From contig JAJTUQ010000001.1 in NCBI GenBank assembly GCA_021399445.1, forward strand, positions 3,658,001 to 3,722,000: a stretch of DNA of 64,000 nt, in the 5' to 3' direction. The DNA comes from Xylogone sp. PMI_703 (Eukaryota > Ascomycota > Leotiomycetes). The notes beneath the pieces were generated by a model that had not been told where the DNA came from, did no database searches, and was given only the letters and a program-made list of their open reading frames with translations. This document shows positions 34,365 to 45,915 of the stretch, one piece after another. The translations under genes were made by a program, and so were the position numbers. Position 1 is the first letter of the stretch, and the number at the start of each line of letters is the position of its first letter.

Positions 34365-36155
34365 CTAGGTTTCATTGACTGCAATATCTTCTCTATTCGA
34401 ACCAGTTTTGTCATGGTGCTTCTTCCTCTCATCGAAGCCAAATTTGCTCAATTTCTCAAGTCTCTTGATAGCCCCACTACCACATTCAAGTGCCCAAGTT
34501 TGTCTCTTCATCGGAGTTAGCGTGGACACATCATACCCGTCATCATACCCATGGAATACAGGTCTGCTGGCTCCCAATCCATCTAACAGGCCATACTTGT
34601 ACCGTATGGGTGTAGCGCTCATCTTTGGCAGCGGAGCCAAGGTTTTTAGGTATCCCCATGGGGTCATGGCTTCAATTGTCTCGGGAGGTAAAGCGGTGGA
34701 GTCAACATTAACATCAATGTCGGTTGTCCCTTCCGAAGAAGGGAACCTATCCTTGGTCTTGAAGTATTTTAGCAGCGACATTCCCGTGCCGCATAAGCTT
34801 GGAGAAATTCCCCATCCGTCCCGTGCCCCGGGTTCACCTTTGCATCGACGAAGAACAATGCCCATAATAGCCAGGGCGGAATAATAACCAGTAACATAAT
34901 CATTGATGACCATCCCAGGCGGCCATTGAGGTTTCCCGTCTCCGATATTCTCACCCATAAAGTACATTAATCCGCTTGAAGCGCTGGCTTGCATGTTAAA
35001 GCCAGGTTTATCTGACCAAGGTCCAGAGGTGCCATAGCAGCGTACGTGATCAATGATGATTTCTGGATTTGCTCTCCAGATCCCTTCGTCTGTAAAACCA
35101 AATTTTGTGATTGCACCTCCCCGGAAACTGTCGATCCAGACGTGAGCCTCTCTAATCAACGTCCACAGGCGATGGCGATCAGACTCCTTATGAAGATTCA
35201 GACGAGTAGAGGATGTGCCAAGGTTGGCGTATGTAAACACAAATGGGTGCTCATAGCCATGTGTGTACATTATTTGGAGAACGGATGCACCATGCTCTGC
35301 AAGAGTGCGCCCTGTACTAGGCCCTGCGACGGCGTGGGTCAAAGCAATAACCTTGAGTCCAGAAAGAGGCTGGTCCGGATTTGGTGAGAGGTAAGGAAAG
35401 CTGGGTTAATGCTCATGAGTTGCTTCCTGTGTGTTATGAATGATATTTTCGTTTGGAACTATTGGCAGCTTCGTCATGTGTGCACCTTGCGGCTGGGCAA
35501 GCCATGATTCTTCAGTATGGCAGATCGCCATAGGTAAGCACAACTTTTGCAGCCGCAGCCTCAAGGTCTGCAAGTCATTTAGCATTTCCAAATGTTTTTA
35601 TATACAGGCCGTACTTTTGTTTCTTACCTTCTGCGTTCCATGTTTTCACGACTTCTCTAACACGACTTAATATCATCGGACAATCAAGTAATGCTATCCA
35701 TTGGTACGCCAGATCCACGTAGACCGCGGAGAGAATAACCCATTTTCCATCTTTCGTCTCGTAGATAGTCCTCAGGAACGGATTACCCGCTAGGACATCT
35801 AGGGAAACCTCCTGGCCATTGAGGGTTGGCGTCATTCCCAGGTCCGGATCAACATAGCTGTGGCTGCGGCGAAGGTCGATCTCAATTTTCTGCCGAGCTC
35901 CGCCCCGACTCTCTAATATTTGAGCGGCGGTAACAGCATTAGCAAGCGATGGAACAGCTCCAATCAGGGATAAGTTGATTTTCTCGCTCTTGGTATGTTC
36001 GGGAGACGGAATAGCACCTTTGAAGTCGACTTGGGGTGTTGATCAGTAGCTGATACTATTGGAAATTAGTATTCACTAGGAGTGTTTTCGATTGCTTGAA
36101 CAAAGACGACAGCTGATTGCACTTTATATGTTCTTATATATCGCCAATAGAGCAT
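34365..36155 (-). pseudogene. CoA-transferase family III (CaiB/BaiF-type), disrupted
   Basis: Relic of a formyl-CoA-transferase/carnitine-dehydratase-like enzyme. The second half (35380-34365) reads through PLSGLKVIALTHAVAGPSTG, RTLAEHGASVLQI and SPSLCGTGM, and the first half (36029-35628) through AGNPFLRTIYETKDGKWVI. An intron at 35627-35569 leads to DLEAAAAK. Then the frame must shift by one base near 35540-35550 to reach LPMAICHTEESWLAQPQG. A TAA stop then lies in frame at about 35405-35407 before PSFPYLSPNPDQPLSG. No splice choice I tried removes both breaks. The first exon (36155-36077, then 47-nt intron) is tentative; a TATA-like stretch overlaps it. Two independent lesions suggest real decay rather than one sequencing error. 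Confidence 0.72.
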
Positions 36156-36886
36156 TTGGAAACACCAAAATGGGTCAGCCAACAAAAAAAAAACAAAACA
36201 CCAACGTATCGGAGAGTTGGTTCATAATGGAATGTCAACCACCAGTGTAACCAAGAAAGCCACGCTGCCGAGTCAGCGGCGGAGCATTAATCAGAAGTAG
36301 ACCATCTGTAGCTTGTCTAAAATTGCTGTCCGTCTCCATACTATGTACATATGTTGGGATTCAATGCCTCTCTGAGGCTTTTCGGCTGGACGGAATTGCA
36401 GGTGGAACCCCAGGGATGCGGAGGAAAGGTCTATGCGGGTATAAATTGTGGACTTAGATAAAGATCTCACCTAAATCCACTTGCCCATGTCATTCGCACT
36501 GATAACGCCGCCGTTATAAACTTTAATTGAGTTTCAACTAATTCGACTAGTTCTAATTCATAGAATGAAAGAGCCTGGCGTCAGGAATATAAGAAATACG
36601 TTGAATGTCAATTCAAGTGATTATTGTGTATCTTAATTGGGAGCGCAATATTGGGAACTACTTGGGGCATATAGCCCACTTAGGTGATTGATTGCGTTGC
36701 CCCAGGGTTTTCCATTTTACAAGTACTGATAGCAGTGAAAAAAATTGGATCTAGGCTCAATGAAACTGGATTCACGCGAGACCCTCTCACTCTATGCTAC
36801 AAACACCCTTGAAAGCCAGGTCGTCCCCGACCGGCCTTGGAAACTCCATCAGCCTTCGGCACCGCGACTGTCCAACATCAGCACGA
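36156..36886. other. Intergenic
   Basis: Non-coding spacer between two minus-strand genes. A short A-tract lies near 36183. The small plus-strand frame at 36745-36927 is antisense to the transporter's last exon and was not called. Confidence 0.45.
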
Positions 36887-38918
36887 CTAGGCCTTTCCTT
36901 CTACATTCTCCACCACTTGGACCATAGCATCTTCGTCTTTCTTTGTTGATGACCCCTCGATGCCTCCCCTTGAAGCTGCTTTTGTTTGTGCTACATCCGA
37001 GATTATGCATTTATATGCACGGAATTTCCTAGCAGGGACTCGAGCTTCAAACTAGACATACGTGTTAACATATACGCATAACCAATGTTTTACTGGACAT
37101 AAACTTACCATTTCATTGATCTCTTCCAATGTTCGATCCTTTGTTTCGGGGATGAAGAACCAGACGAACGCAGCACAGATAAGAGAAGAGGGACACCAGA
37201 TGTAACCGTATTTAGGTCTAACCAAACGTCAGCGAACGAGATTTAGATTTTGAGAAAAATTCGGCCTTACCCCCAATTCAAATCCTCGAGGTTGATGAAA
37301 TATGGTGCCGTGAATGTGGTGAGCCACTATTAGATAGATTAGAGCATATACATCAGACAATTGTAAAGTAGCTTACCGCAAATAGGAATCCAATGGCAGC
37401 AGCAAGACCAAAAGTATAAGAACGAAGACGCTGAGACGGAATCTCTCCGCTTGAAAGCCAGGCAAAGGAGCTAATCATGCCCTGTATTGTTGTTAGTGGC
37501 TGCCTGACATCTACCTTGCCTTTCTCACTATTGCACTCACATTATACACGCATACGTAAATAACAGAAACACCAATGATAGCCTTGCCAGTCGATGTAGT
37601 TCCAGGGTGGGCCTGATAAATCAATGCCTGGATCAGCTGAAGAATACCAGCAAGCGCAAGACCAATTGTCAACATGACTCGACGACGCCCATATTTAACA
37701 ATGGCGAATGAGTTGGCAAGCATTGCACAAACACCAATTGCTACCATGATGCAAGCATTTCTGAATGGATCTCCAATCTTCGCCATTTCGAAGAAGTATG
37801 TCCCGTAAGCTGTAATTATATGTTAGCCTGCTATCGATGGACTAGTTTATTTGCAGTTCCCTCACCAATCACATACATGGCACCACACCCCGCCTGAGTT
37901 GTTACAACTGCCACGGAGAGGATCGTACGTCTGCAATCAATGGGGTTGCGGAACAAATCCATGAACGCTATGCTCTTGCCTCGTTGTTCATTTTCTTCGA
38001 TCGCGAGTTGAATCTCTTTGATTTCAGCTTCAATACCATCATTGTGCGGCCTCAACCATTCAAGAGATTTTCGGGCCTTGTCGATCTTTCCGTGCTGGAT
38101 GAGCCACCTGGGAGATTCGGGAATGAAGAATAATCCAAGGAAGATGAATGCAGGTATGATGTAGATGACACCGAGCGGGATTTGATAAGATGCTCTGCCC
38201 AGGATTGGCGAAGTGTAGTTGTCGACGATAGTCCCAACAAGAGATCCCATGGATGTCCAAACATTGAAAACAGCAATTGACAGTCCTCGGTATTTTGCTG
38301 GTGCAACTTCCTATTCGCTTTCCTATCAGTATGTATCTGACTTGAACTTCACTGGATGTGTGTGCCGACCTGCAAGTACAACTGAGAGAAAGTCATGAAA
38401 TAACCATTGGCGAACCCAATGAGCAATCTGCCAGCGTAGAGGCCAGCAATCGTCGTGGTTGCCAACATGACTGTGTTTGAGATAATGCATAGTATACAGG
38501 CGACCCAGAGACATTCTCTGCGGCCCAATTTAATGGCCATGAAACCTATAAGGTCGAGTCAGCCAGGAGCGCCAGCTATCGACTGTTCGCATTCTTATCT
38601 CCTTACCCGCCATCAATGATCCACAGAACGCACCCAAGGTCATGAATGACGATATCAACTGCTGCACGACTGTCGAGATATTGTAGCCGATGGGAGAGTC
38701 TGGATCAACATAGCCGAAGACCTATATATGAATCAGATCGTCATCTGCGACAGGTATTTATTCTCAAGCTTCTTTACCTTTAAGAATCCAACCATCGCTT
38801 GCATGCTGCCTATCAAACCAAAATCCAAGCCATACTGAAATGGAGACATAGACACCAGAAGGCAGGCGAGGATGCACTTCCAGTTGTCAATCAGTCTCTC
38901 ATTGTGTTCGCCACCCAT
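36887..38918 (-). CDS. MFS sugar transporter
   Basis: Proton-coupled sugar importer in the plasma membrane. Nine exons on the minus strand: 38918-38778, 38721-38607, 38545-38370, 38310-37866, 37809-37541, 37481-37377, 37326-37271, 37217-37109 and 37051-36887, giving 526 residues. All frames join. Family marks: QYGLDFGLIGSMQAM in TM1, KLGRRECLW (loop 2-3), the FIPESPRWL motif after TM6, and PETKDRTLEEINEMF after TM12. The C-tail is hydrophilic and charged. Specificity (hexose, pentose, lactose or alpha-glucoside) is not readable. It neighbours the decayed CoA-transferase but is itself intact. Confidence 0.92.
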
Positions 38919-40514
38919 ATTGACTTGACTTCAAAAGGTGATCTACAGGGATCTTGACCAGAATAGAAATTGACAAAGTCGGAACGAACAAGTCCTCAGA
39001 GTGATAGGATGTTCCAGATTCGAATGAATGGATATTGTGGAGTACTTATAATGGGTCTATGGAGGTCCAGTCAGTGTTACATTTTATCAAAGTAGGGCTT
39101 GGGCATCTCGTACCGCCCCTACCAATGAACCGGCCAGAATTGTCTATTTGTTGACCAACCCCATGGGGCTCGCCTGAGATGGTGCGGAGGAGAGGAAGAC
39201 CCAGACGTGTGGTGGCCTCAATGTAACTCTTTTCCCACCTGCCCAGGTGGGGACCACCAGGTTTCTTCACCTGAACTCATAATCCTACCCTTCTATAACC
39301 ACCAATACTAAGCACCCATATATTCTTAATCAAGCTACTAGCAACTTATGAATGGCCTGTATTGTTCGGATCTGGTCAGGTGCTAAGCACTCATAGGATT
39401 TGTAAAATTCGTTTGCTCTCTCAGTTCGTCTAAGGACTGTGCGAAGTCTTGCATAGCCGTAATATTGAGAGGTTCGATCTTTCTATTGCTGGGACTTCTG
39501 CACGCTCCACAACGGCGCCACATCGTCGCGCGGATCGTGGCCCGTCTGAGTGCAGGGAGGAATGTGGAGGCCCAGGATCGGAATCATCAAAGCGATGTCG
39601 AAGAGACCAGCCAGTTGATTGGCTGGCTGCGAGCTGAGCGACGTCGAAGCTTTAAGCGACGAGCCCAAGACCCAATCTCGAGCCAATTCTCCGTTAAACA
39701 AGCATAAAGCTCAGGCTCCATGGTAATACGCGCTTTCTTGGCATTTACTCCTGTTCGTACCGTGCCGTCTTCACTTATGGCAGCGGAATTACAAACGTCT
39801 TTCTCATTATATGGTCTGCGTGGCGAACGATTCGCCTCTGGTGTTGATATTACGCACTGCATAATATTACATTCACGAAATAGAACATTTGTGTCACAAA
39901 TTTGATCCGATATATCACATGTAGTGAGAACTTAAACTTTGAATTGAATTGACTATCCTACAATCTAACTACAGTGGAATTTGTAGTAGAAAACACATTG
40001 CAGGAATTAGAATCGAATAAATCCCTCAGATCGGGATCCTTGACCACTGTTGAACAGATATGATAAACGTCGTCGTATTAAATAGTCTACAGCCACTTGG
40101 AGTGCTGTAAGAAGCCATTCCCGACAATTGGGTTACCAGTTGCTATCCGCCATTACTGACACGAAGAAACCCCGTTATTGTTCGGAAAGGTGAGCCGGCC
40201 TTCTTTATCGGCTATGTTGGGTGAATTAAAGTGCACAAGTGTCAGGCGAAGGTGAGTATGGTGAGAGAGCTGTCGCTGACTAAAATTAGAAGCTGGTTCA
40301 AGGATTGTTCTTGGAGACCCGCTTTTGATTCTCACCTCAGGAACAGTTTCTACTTCGGAGAGTTGAGCCGGAGACTGATCTATAGTAAATTCGAGGATAT
40401 TAAGGGCTATTTGTGGTCGGAGATCGCGATTCTTGAACTTAGGGGAATTAGTATATTGCAAGGTTTGAGGCTGTTGTGTGACCTCCAAGTGGAGTTTGTG
40501 CCTTCGAGGAATGC
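38919..40514. other. Long intergenic region with unassigned GC-rich frames
   Basis: About 1.6 kb. Between about 39450 and 39860 the sequence is GC-rich and open on both strands, but no frame has a recognisable domain. It could be a relic of a gene or mobile element. 39040-39270 is also GC-richer than the flanks. Confidence 0.35.
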
Positions 40515-41450
40515 TTAAACGACGCCAAGGATCAGGCGCTCCGAACAGGCCCAGGAGATTTGTTGGGGGTCCCAGTTCCGGAGGAGCATCTTTGCTTCTT
40601 GTGACTGCAAGAGATTCGATATGCACACTACAATCGTGTCAAGGAAGTCAAGGTGCTCCGGGATTTTTTTGCGATAATACGCATATGATTTTGCCAATTC
40701 ATATGGCGTTTTTGACATCATGATAGTTTCTGCTTTCGTGAATGTCTCGCTCATTAGCCGGTTCTCTCGTTTCTCTTTCAATATCTCTACAGAATACATT
40801 CTAGCTTTCTTCACGTTCCGGAGTTGTAGGAACAGCGGGAAGATGAACTGGTAGTCCCAATGTACCGCTGGGATCACCCTTTCCCACGGCAATAAGTTAG
40901 TCACGGTTTCGATCGAACTCTGCGGCTTTGCATCATCGAACCAACTTGCATTCTCCGTATGCGAGAAAGCTACCCAGAGAGATAGAAACATTTTCGTCCT
41001 CTTGAGTATCTCAACAAGTGCTTGAACTTTTTTATAAAGACAGATCATTTCGGCCCTATCCCATTTTTGCGGGGCCCCGATCCAAACTCGGATCTTCAGT
41101 TTGTGCCAAGGTAAGTCACAGAAACCCCTATAGACAGCGTCTGATAAGTCATCTAGAACCCAATGCACTCCTCTGGAGTTTTTCATTCTTATCCAGGATT
41201 TGGTTCGATAGTCTCCGTCGACAGCTATACGGATAGTGTCGTCATTATAGCCAGAAGGTACTTCAGCGACTATTTCTGCGTAGATTTTGCGGCTTATGAG
41301 GAGGATGTTCTGGTGTCGTGAGAGCGAACTTGGTTTCTTGGGAATGGATCGGCCGACATGTAAATAAGGTGTGAGATACTTCCATATCCTTATTCGGATT
41401 TCTGCCGGTAAAAGGGACAACGTCCCAAGGCTCGGATCAGTTATTTCCAT
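40515..41450 (-). CDS. F-box/2EXR-like protein of unknown function
   Basis: Single exon of 311 residues starting at the ATG at 41450; the in-frame TTG at 41501 is not a normal start. The N-terminus carries LLPAEIRIRIWKYL (residues 12-25), the short leucine-rich helix of fungal F-box-like and 2EXR proteins. HQNILLISRKIYAEIV follows, as usual in that group. The rest has no named domain. Such proteins are numerous in moulds, and a link to SCF ubiquitin ligases is possible but unproven. Confidence 0.75.
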   Translation of the reverse strand: MEITDPSLGTLSLLPAEIRIRIWKYLTPYLHVGRSIPKKPSSLSRHQNILLISRKIYAEIVAEVPSGYNDDTIRIAVDGDYRTKSWIRMKNSRGVHWVLDDLSDAVYRGFCDLPWHKLKIRVWIGAPQKWDRAEMICLYKKVQALVEILKRTKMFLSLWVAFSHTENASWFDDAKPQSSIETVTNLLPWERVIPAVHWDYQFIFPLFLQLRNVKKARMYSVEILKEKRENRLMSETFTKAETIMMSKTPYELAKSYAYYRKKIPEHLDFLDTIVVCISNLLQSQEAKMLLRNWDPQQISWACSERLILGVV

Positions 41451-41941
41451 GTTGAAAATCAATTCAAAGTGAGTCCTGGTGTGCTCGTAGCCTGAGTGCA
41501 AGATGAAGGGAAGAAGTTGGAGTGGAGTGAGCGGTTTAAGGTTTACTTATAGTGGCTGGTGTGCATTCATATCAATATGGACTGGTTGGTGACTCATTTT
41601 TCCAACATCACGGAATGAACCAGTTAACAATTACACAACAAACATATCGCCTATGAGGAATACGTACCAACAGTTCGCCATAGAAAAAAGATATGCAACC
41701 ACAGTGTTTCTGACTAGGACACAAAAGTCGGGCAATGCGAGTGCCTGAAGCCCGACGATTAGTGGCCCAGAGAGTAGCATGAACATGAGGAAGGAAGGCA
41801 CTCCCCTCGCAACTTCCCCTTACTTCAATAACACACTCGTTCAGTTGCTAGGACAAGTCATATTTTTGTTTCCTTCCTTTCTTGATCCCTCTTCTTCTCC
41901 TTCTTTTCTGACCACGCTTTTGGAAAGCAACGCAACGCCCG

Positions 41942-41986
41942 GTACGTGAAAACACCCCCTTTAATACAAAGCTAAGCACATTCTAG
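41942..41986 (+). other. Probable 5' UTR intron of the acidic-tailed protein gene
   Basis: GTACGT donor at 41942, GCTAAGC-like branch site and TTCTAG acceptor ending at 41986, 13 bp before the ATG at 42000. The CT-rich stretch at 41865-41915 just upstream fits a transcription start region. Confidence 0.5.
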
Positions 41987-41999
41987 GAATAAATAAGCC

Positions 42000-43442
42000 A
42001 TGGATTCCTTGCACAATCTTCACTTACACGATCCCCCTTCGGGCGGTGGGTCGTTCCAGACGGCCTCGGTTTCACATCAATCTTTGATTGAGTTACTAAA
42101 CGGTAAGTTGGCTGGCGGCGCTGACAAGATAGAACTTTCGGCGGATCAGGTCAGGGAGATAATCCAGGGCCTTCGAGTACCGCAAAAGTTCCCGCCAATC
42201 GACGAACCAGAATCGAGCGCGACTAAGGAGCTCGCAGTTCTGAAGCACCATTGCCGGTTAGGTGACTATGCGGGTCGGATCTTCAACGACCTAAAGTTCC
42301 ACAATACCGACGCCCCCTTACCGAAGCTCGCCACGGAACTTGTCGAACTCTTGGGAGAGGAGGGTAGTGATGGACCCATGGCGCGAGCCATCGAGGGTAT
42401 CACTTATCGCATTCGCAACCAGGGAGGAGATATAGATTCAGCGATGGCCAAGTTTGCGGTAAAGGCATATGCTGCTCGCAATCAAGTCTGCCATGGAGAA
42501 GCCGGACACCTCGTAACCGCGGAGAAATGGGACGACCTGGCCCAACGAATTTCTCTGGATCTCGAGGCGCTGCCCGAAATACTCCCCGAAGACCAGATGC
42601 AGCAGCTGGAAACCTGGCGTCGAATATTGCGCTACTATAGAGACAGGTACATCGTCCAGGACTCGAATGGGAAGTGGCAGAAGCGAGAGGAGGAATCCCT
42701 CGCTCAACTTCCTGACACGGTCTCCATTCCCAAGGACCGACCGATTCGCGGCCTCCCACGCCGGGTCGCCAAATACCGGTTCGACATAGGCCATTTCCGA
42801 GTCGATCCTGCTGGGTTTTCTTCTTTACGGCCGGTGACTGACCGAGGGAGAGTTCAATCTCTCTCTTCTGTAGAATCTCCTAAACGAAAAGCCTCCGGAC
42901 CACCCGAGGGAGATTCTGCGCCAGAGTCTCCGTCTAAGAAGCGCAAAACACCGCAGGGCTCGCAAACACCCTCGACGACCGACGATCTGTTTGCGAAAAC
43001 GGTCTCGGACCTTTTTGCGCAGATCGAGGACCTGAGAGACAAGAAACTAGGTAAGTCACTAACAACCGTGCAGGAATTGATCCGGTCGGTGAAGATTGCG
43101 CAAGGTCTCCATGGGCGCACGGAGCAGACGCAGGAGTCTGCTCTGGGGGACGGCGCGGAGGAGGGGGATGAGGAGGGGGATGAGGAGGGCGAGAGGAATT
43201 TGTTAGACGAATTGGACGATGTGGAGATGGCGGATCCTGCGGCGGGGTTGGAGGATCCGTTGGGGGAGTTCGAGGGAGAGGGGGGGGAAGAGAGGGAAGG
43301 GGAGGAAGAGGAGGATTGGGAGGAAGAGGAGGATGGGGAGGATGGGGAGGATGGGGAGGAAGAGGAGAGTGATGGGGAGGAGAGTGATGAGTACGACGAC
43401 GATGAGGATGATGAGGAGGAGGATGATGATGATGAGGACTAG
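42000..43442 (+). CDS. Nuclear-type protein with acidic tail and HEPN-like RN-x3-H motif
   Basis: Single exon of 480 residues with no family I can name. Residues 70-190 look helical and contain AARNQVCHGEAG, where Arg160, Asn161 and His165 match the R-N-x3-H pattern of HEPN domains. SPKRKAS and SPSKKRKTP (about 293-318) look like a bipartite nuclear signal. A helical stretch follows (about 327-372), then an extreme Asp/Glu/Gly tail from about 385 to the end, encoded by a GA-rich tract (43140-43440). Base composition is richer in GC than the neighbours. A role in chromatin or nucleic acid binding is plausible but inferred. The long antisense Pro/His-rich frame is a shadow of the acidic tail. 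Confidence 0.72.
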   Translation: MDSLHNLHLHDPPSGGGSFQTASVSHQSLIELLNGKLAGGADKIELSADQVREIIQGLRVPQKFPPIDEPESSATKELAVLKHHCRLGDYAGRIFNDLKFHNTDAPLPKLATELVELLGEEGSDGPMARAIEGITYRIRNQGGDIDSAMAKFAVKAYAARNQVCHGEAGHLVTAEKWDDLAQRISLDLEALPEILPEDQMQQLETWRRILRYYRDRYIVQDSNGKWQKREEESLAQLPDTVSIPKDRPIRGLPRRVAKYRFDIGHFRVDPAGFSSLRPVTDRGRVQSLSSVESPKRKASGPPEGDSAPESPSKKRKTPQGSQTPSTTDDLFAKTVSDLFAQIEDLRDKKLGKSLTTVQELIRSVKIAQGLHGRTEQTQESALGDGAEEGDEEGDEEGERNLLDELDDVEMADPAAGLEDPLGEFEGEGGEEREGEEEEDWEEEEDGEDGEDGEEEESDGEESDEYDDDEDDEEEDDDDED

Positions 43443-44047
43443 GTACGTGCACCCATTTCCTTTGTATTGTTTGTCTCCCTTTCCAGATATACTTAAAGTA
43501 TAATTACAATATCCTTAAAATATACTTACCCGGGATGCGATGACTCGACACCTGTCCGCGGTGCGTCCTACGAACCTCCAGTCCGTCTGGAAAGCGAAGA
43601 GCGGGTCACTTCATGACACTCATCATGATTACAGAGAAAGGTACACAAGATTTCTCTTCCTCTCCTTTACCCCCAGCGGATGTTTTGAAAGAGTTCAGGC
43701 TAACCATCCTTCCCTTCAACGAATTGATTTTCAGGATCACACCCAGTCAACCAGTTGAGAGAGGGGCCATTGTGAAGACAAAGGTGAACACTGTGCAAAC
43801 CACTGGGTTAGTCTTGAGAAGATATGGTCGCATGGATTCAGTTGCTCACCACTGCAGCTCTCTTCCAAGACATTATGATAGGTGAAAAATGACGAGTACT
43901 GCCCTTGATCATTACGGCCCACCTCGAGCGCTTGCTCGCCTCTAAGACTCTTCACGTCAGAAGTCGACCGTCTCGAGAATCACATACTTCAGCACCTCAG
44001 AACTTCCCTATGGACAACAGACTCAAGCTGCAGGAGGTTATGTGGGC

Positions 44048-44112
44048 AGTAGTGAGCAGTAGGAAGTGAGCAGCAGGAAGTAGGAAGTAGGGAGTAAGAA
44101 GTGAGTGAGTGG
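44048..44112 (+). repeat. Purine-rich degenerate tandem repeat
   Basis: Repeated units of the form GTAGGAAGT and GTGAGCAG over about 65 bp; a minisatellite-like tract. Confidence 0.6.
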
Positions 44113-44161
44113 TAAGGTGAGAAAAGGGGCAATGGATCACGTGCGCCAAGTAATGTGTAAC

Positions 44162-44175
44162 TAACGTTAACGTTA
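44162..44175. repeat. 14-bp palindrome
   Basis: TAACGTTAACGTTA is its own reverse complement, made of two AACGTT units. It lies 420 bp upstream of the membrane protein gene. Confidence 0.5.
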
Positions 44176-44596
44176 CCTGTCGGAGAGGCTGCTTATGTAA
44201 ATTAGCATTAGCCAGTCATAACTAGTTCCTCGTGACAGACAGAGCCGCATCGAGACCCCGAACTTGAAGCACAATAAAATCTATAAATAACACTCATATC
44301 TCGCTTTTCAGGAACCAGATAAAGTAGTGGAAATCTGCCTCGCAGTGTGCAGACTCCGCTTCAATCTGCTCGCCTCCAATGGCGAACTGTCAAAATCGAT
44401 AACCTCAAGCGCCCCAAGCCACGGATTAGCCCCTTTGGGACCAACTACCACCTCAGCCGCACAGCGCCAAGCTGCACTTGTTCAAATGTCTGAGATATAC
44501 AAAGTATAGATATAAATCTGGAGATCATAATGGCTCTATTCTCGTTTTTTTCTCCACAGATACGGATTTCCCAATCGTGAAATCGTAAAACGAAAG

Positions 44597-45472
44597 ATGG
44601 CGTCGTCGTCGGATGTGATTATTGTTCCAAAATGGACTTATCCACTGCGTGCTCTACAGATATTCTTCTCCATAGTTATTTTGGGTCTCTCAGGATATGG
44701 CGTTTACTGGATCCACTTTGGTGTATGCTTCCCATTTTATTTCTTGTCCTTGCGTCTTTCTTCTGGAGCTTGCACGATGACAGCTAACACAGCACCCAAT
44801 ATAGTCCTGGGGATTTGCAATCTTTACTTGCATCGCAACATGGATAATCATCGCATACATTCTCTTAACCAGCCTCGTTGGAGCTTGTCGCGGAGCGTAC
44901 AATTACTGGGCTATCATAGCTCTTGAGTCAATTTCTGTGATATTCTGGCTTTCATCCATGGCAGCTCTGGCGGCAACTCGGGCGACATTCACAGTTCCTA
45001 CCACTATCGATGGCTGTGTTCATACTGATGGAGGAGGAATATGCGATAAGAAGAGAGATCTATCTGGACACTTAGTCAAGCGAACCTACGTTGCTACATA
45101 CTCTTACCTAAATATGATGAGTGCCGCTGCTGGTCTTTCAGCACTCGAGATGTTAGTACCCTTGTCCATCTTCACTTCTACACTGCTTCAAACTCTAATT
45201 TTATGTCCAGGACCCTGTTCATTGCAACCCTTGCAGTCTTTTCAGTACATGTGCATCGTCATCGGACATCCCACTCGGTGCTCCCAACAAGCGACAAGGT
45301 CGACGGCCACGAAATGCATCCACAAGCTTTTGTTGCTCAAACTACTGAATATCAGTCACAGTATCCTCAGCAATATGCTCAGACATATGCCCCCGCATAT
45401 TCAGCTCATCAATCACAGCCACAACAATACGTTACCCAACAGTACTACGATCCACCTGTTCATCAGCAATAG
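44597..45472 (+). CDS. MARVEL-like four-helix membrane protein
   Basis: Exons: 44597-44722, 44805-45151 and 45211-45472, giving 244 residues. Four hydrophobic segments: LRALQIFFSIVILGLSGYGV, ATWIIIAYILLTSLVG, SISVIFWLSSMAALAA, and MMSAAAGLSALEMTLFIAT continuing to AVFSV. The layout and the charged TM1 entry fit fungal MARVEL proteins, which act in membrane organisation. The C-tail is Gln/Tyr/Pro-rich (QYPQQYAQTYAPAYSAHQ), disordered and cytosolic. Intron 1 donor GTATGC is in phase 0, and intron 2 is in phase 2 and completes a Met codon. Function is inferred from topology only. Confidence 0.82.
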
Positions 45473-45915
45473 ACTTTGATGTAGTTATTCATACATAAAG
45501 CCGTATATTATGACTGGATGCCAGGTAATATGGCCCGAAACTGTCGATGAGAGCAAGTCTACTTAAGCACTGTTATGAATCATGGCTTGAACGTAGAGCA
45601 ATCCCTGGACTAAACGATGAGGGGCCTTCTGGGAAGATCAATGGTTGGACATCATCAACATACATATGTAGTAGTTGAAGGCAAGCACTGTATTAGACAC
45701 ACATTAGAATACCCAGGCACAGAGGAAGTGCTACTTTTATATATCATATTTATATTTACCATCTAAACGGGGATATTGGAGACCATGTCTACAATCAATA
45801 CGAATTATATTACTAGAACTTTATTCGTTCCATTTGATTTGTATCTATGCCTCGTTTATGCATTTTCCCACAAAGGCTCTCTGTACTTTCCCAATTCCTG
45901 AAGCCCTACTAGGCT
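45473..45915. other. Intergenic
   Basis: Convergent 3' ends; AT-rich, nothing seen. Confidence 0.45.

Larger units (their letters stand above)
43443..44596. other. Intergenic region with simple repeats
   Basis: No supported gene. It contains an AGTAGGAAGTGAG-type degenerate tandem tract (about 44048-44112), a CACGTG at 44137-44142 and a 14-bp palindrome (44162-44175). Confidence 0.45.

Noticed and set aside
39449..39862. Possible transposon or gag-like relic in overlapping GC-rich frames
   Set aside because: No transposase, integrase or zinc-knuckle motif and no terminal repeats seen.
42934..43452. 172-codon Pro/His-rich minus-strand frame
   Set aside because: Exact antisense of the Asp/Glu codons of the gene at 42000; a composition artefact.
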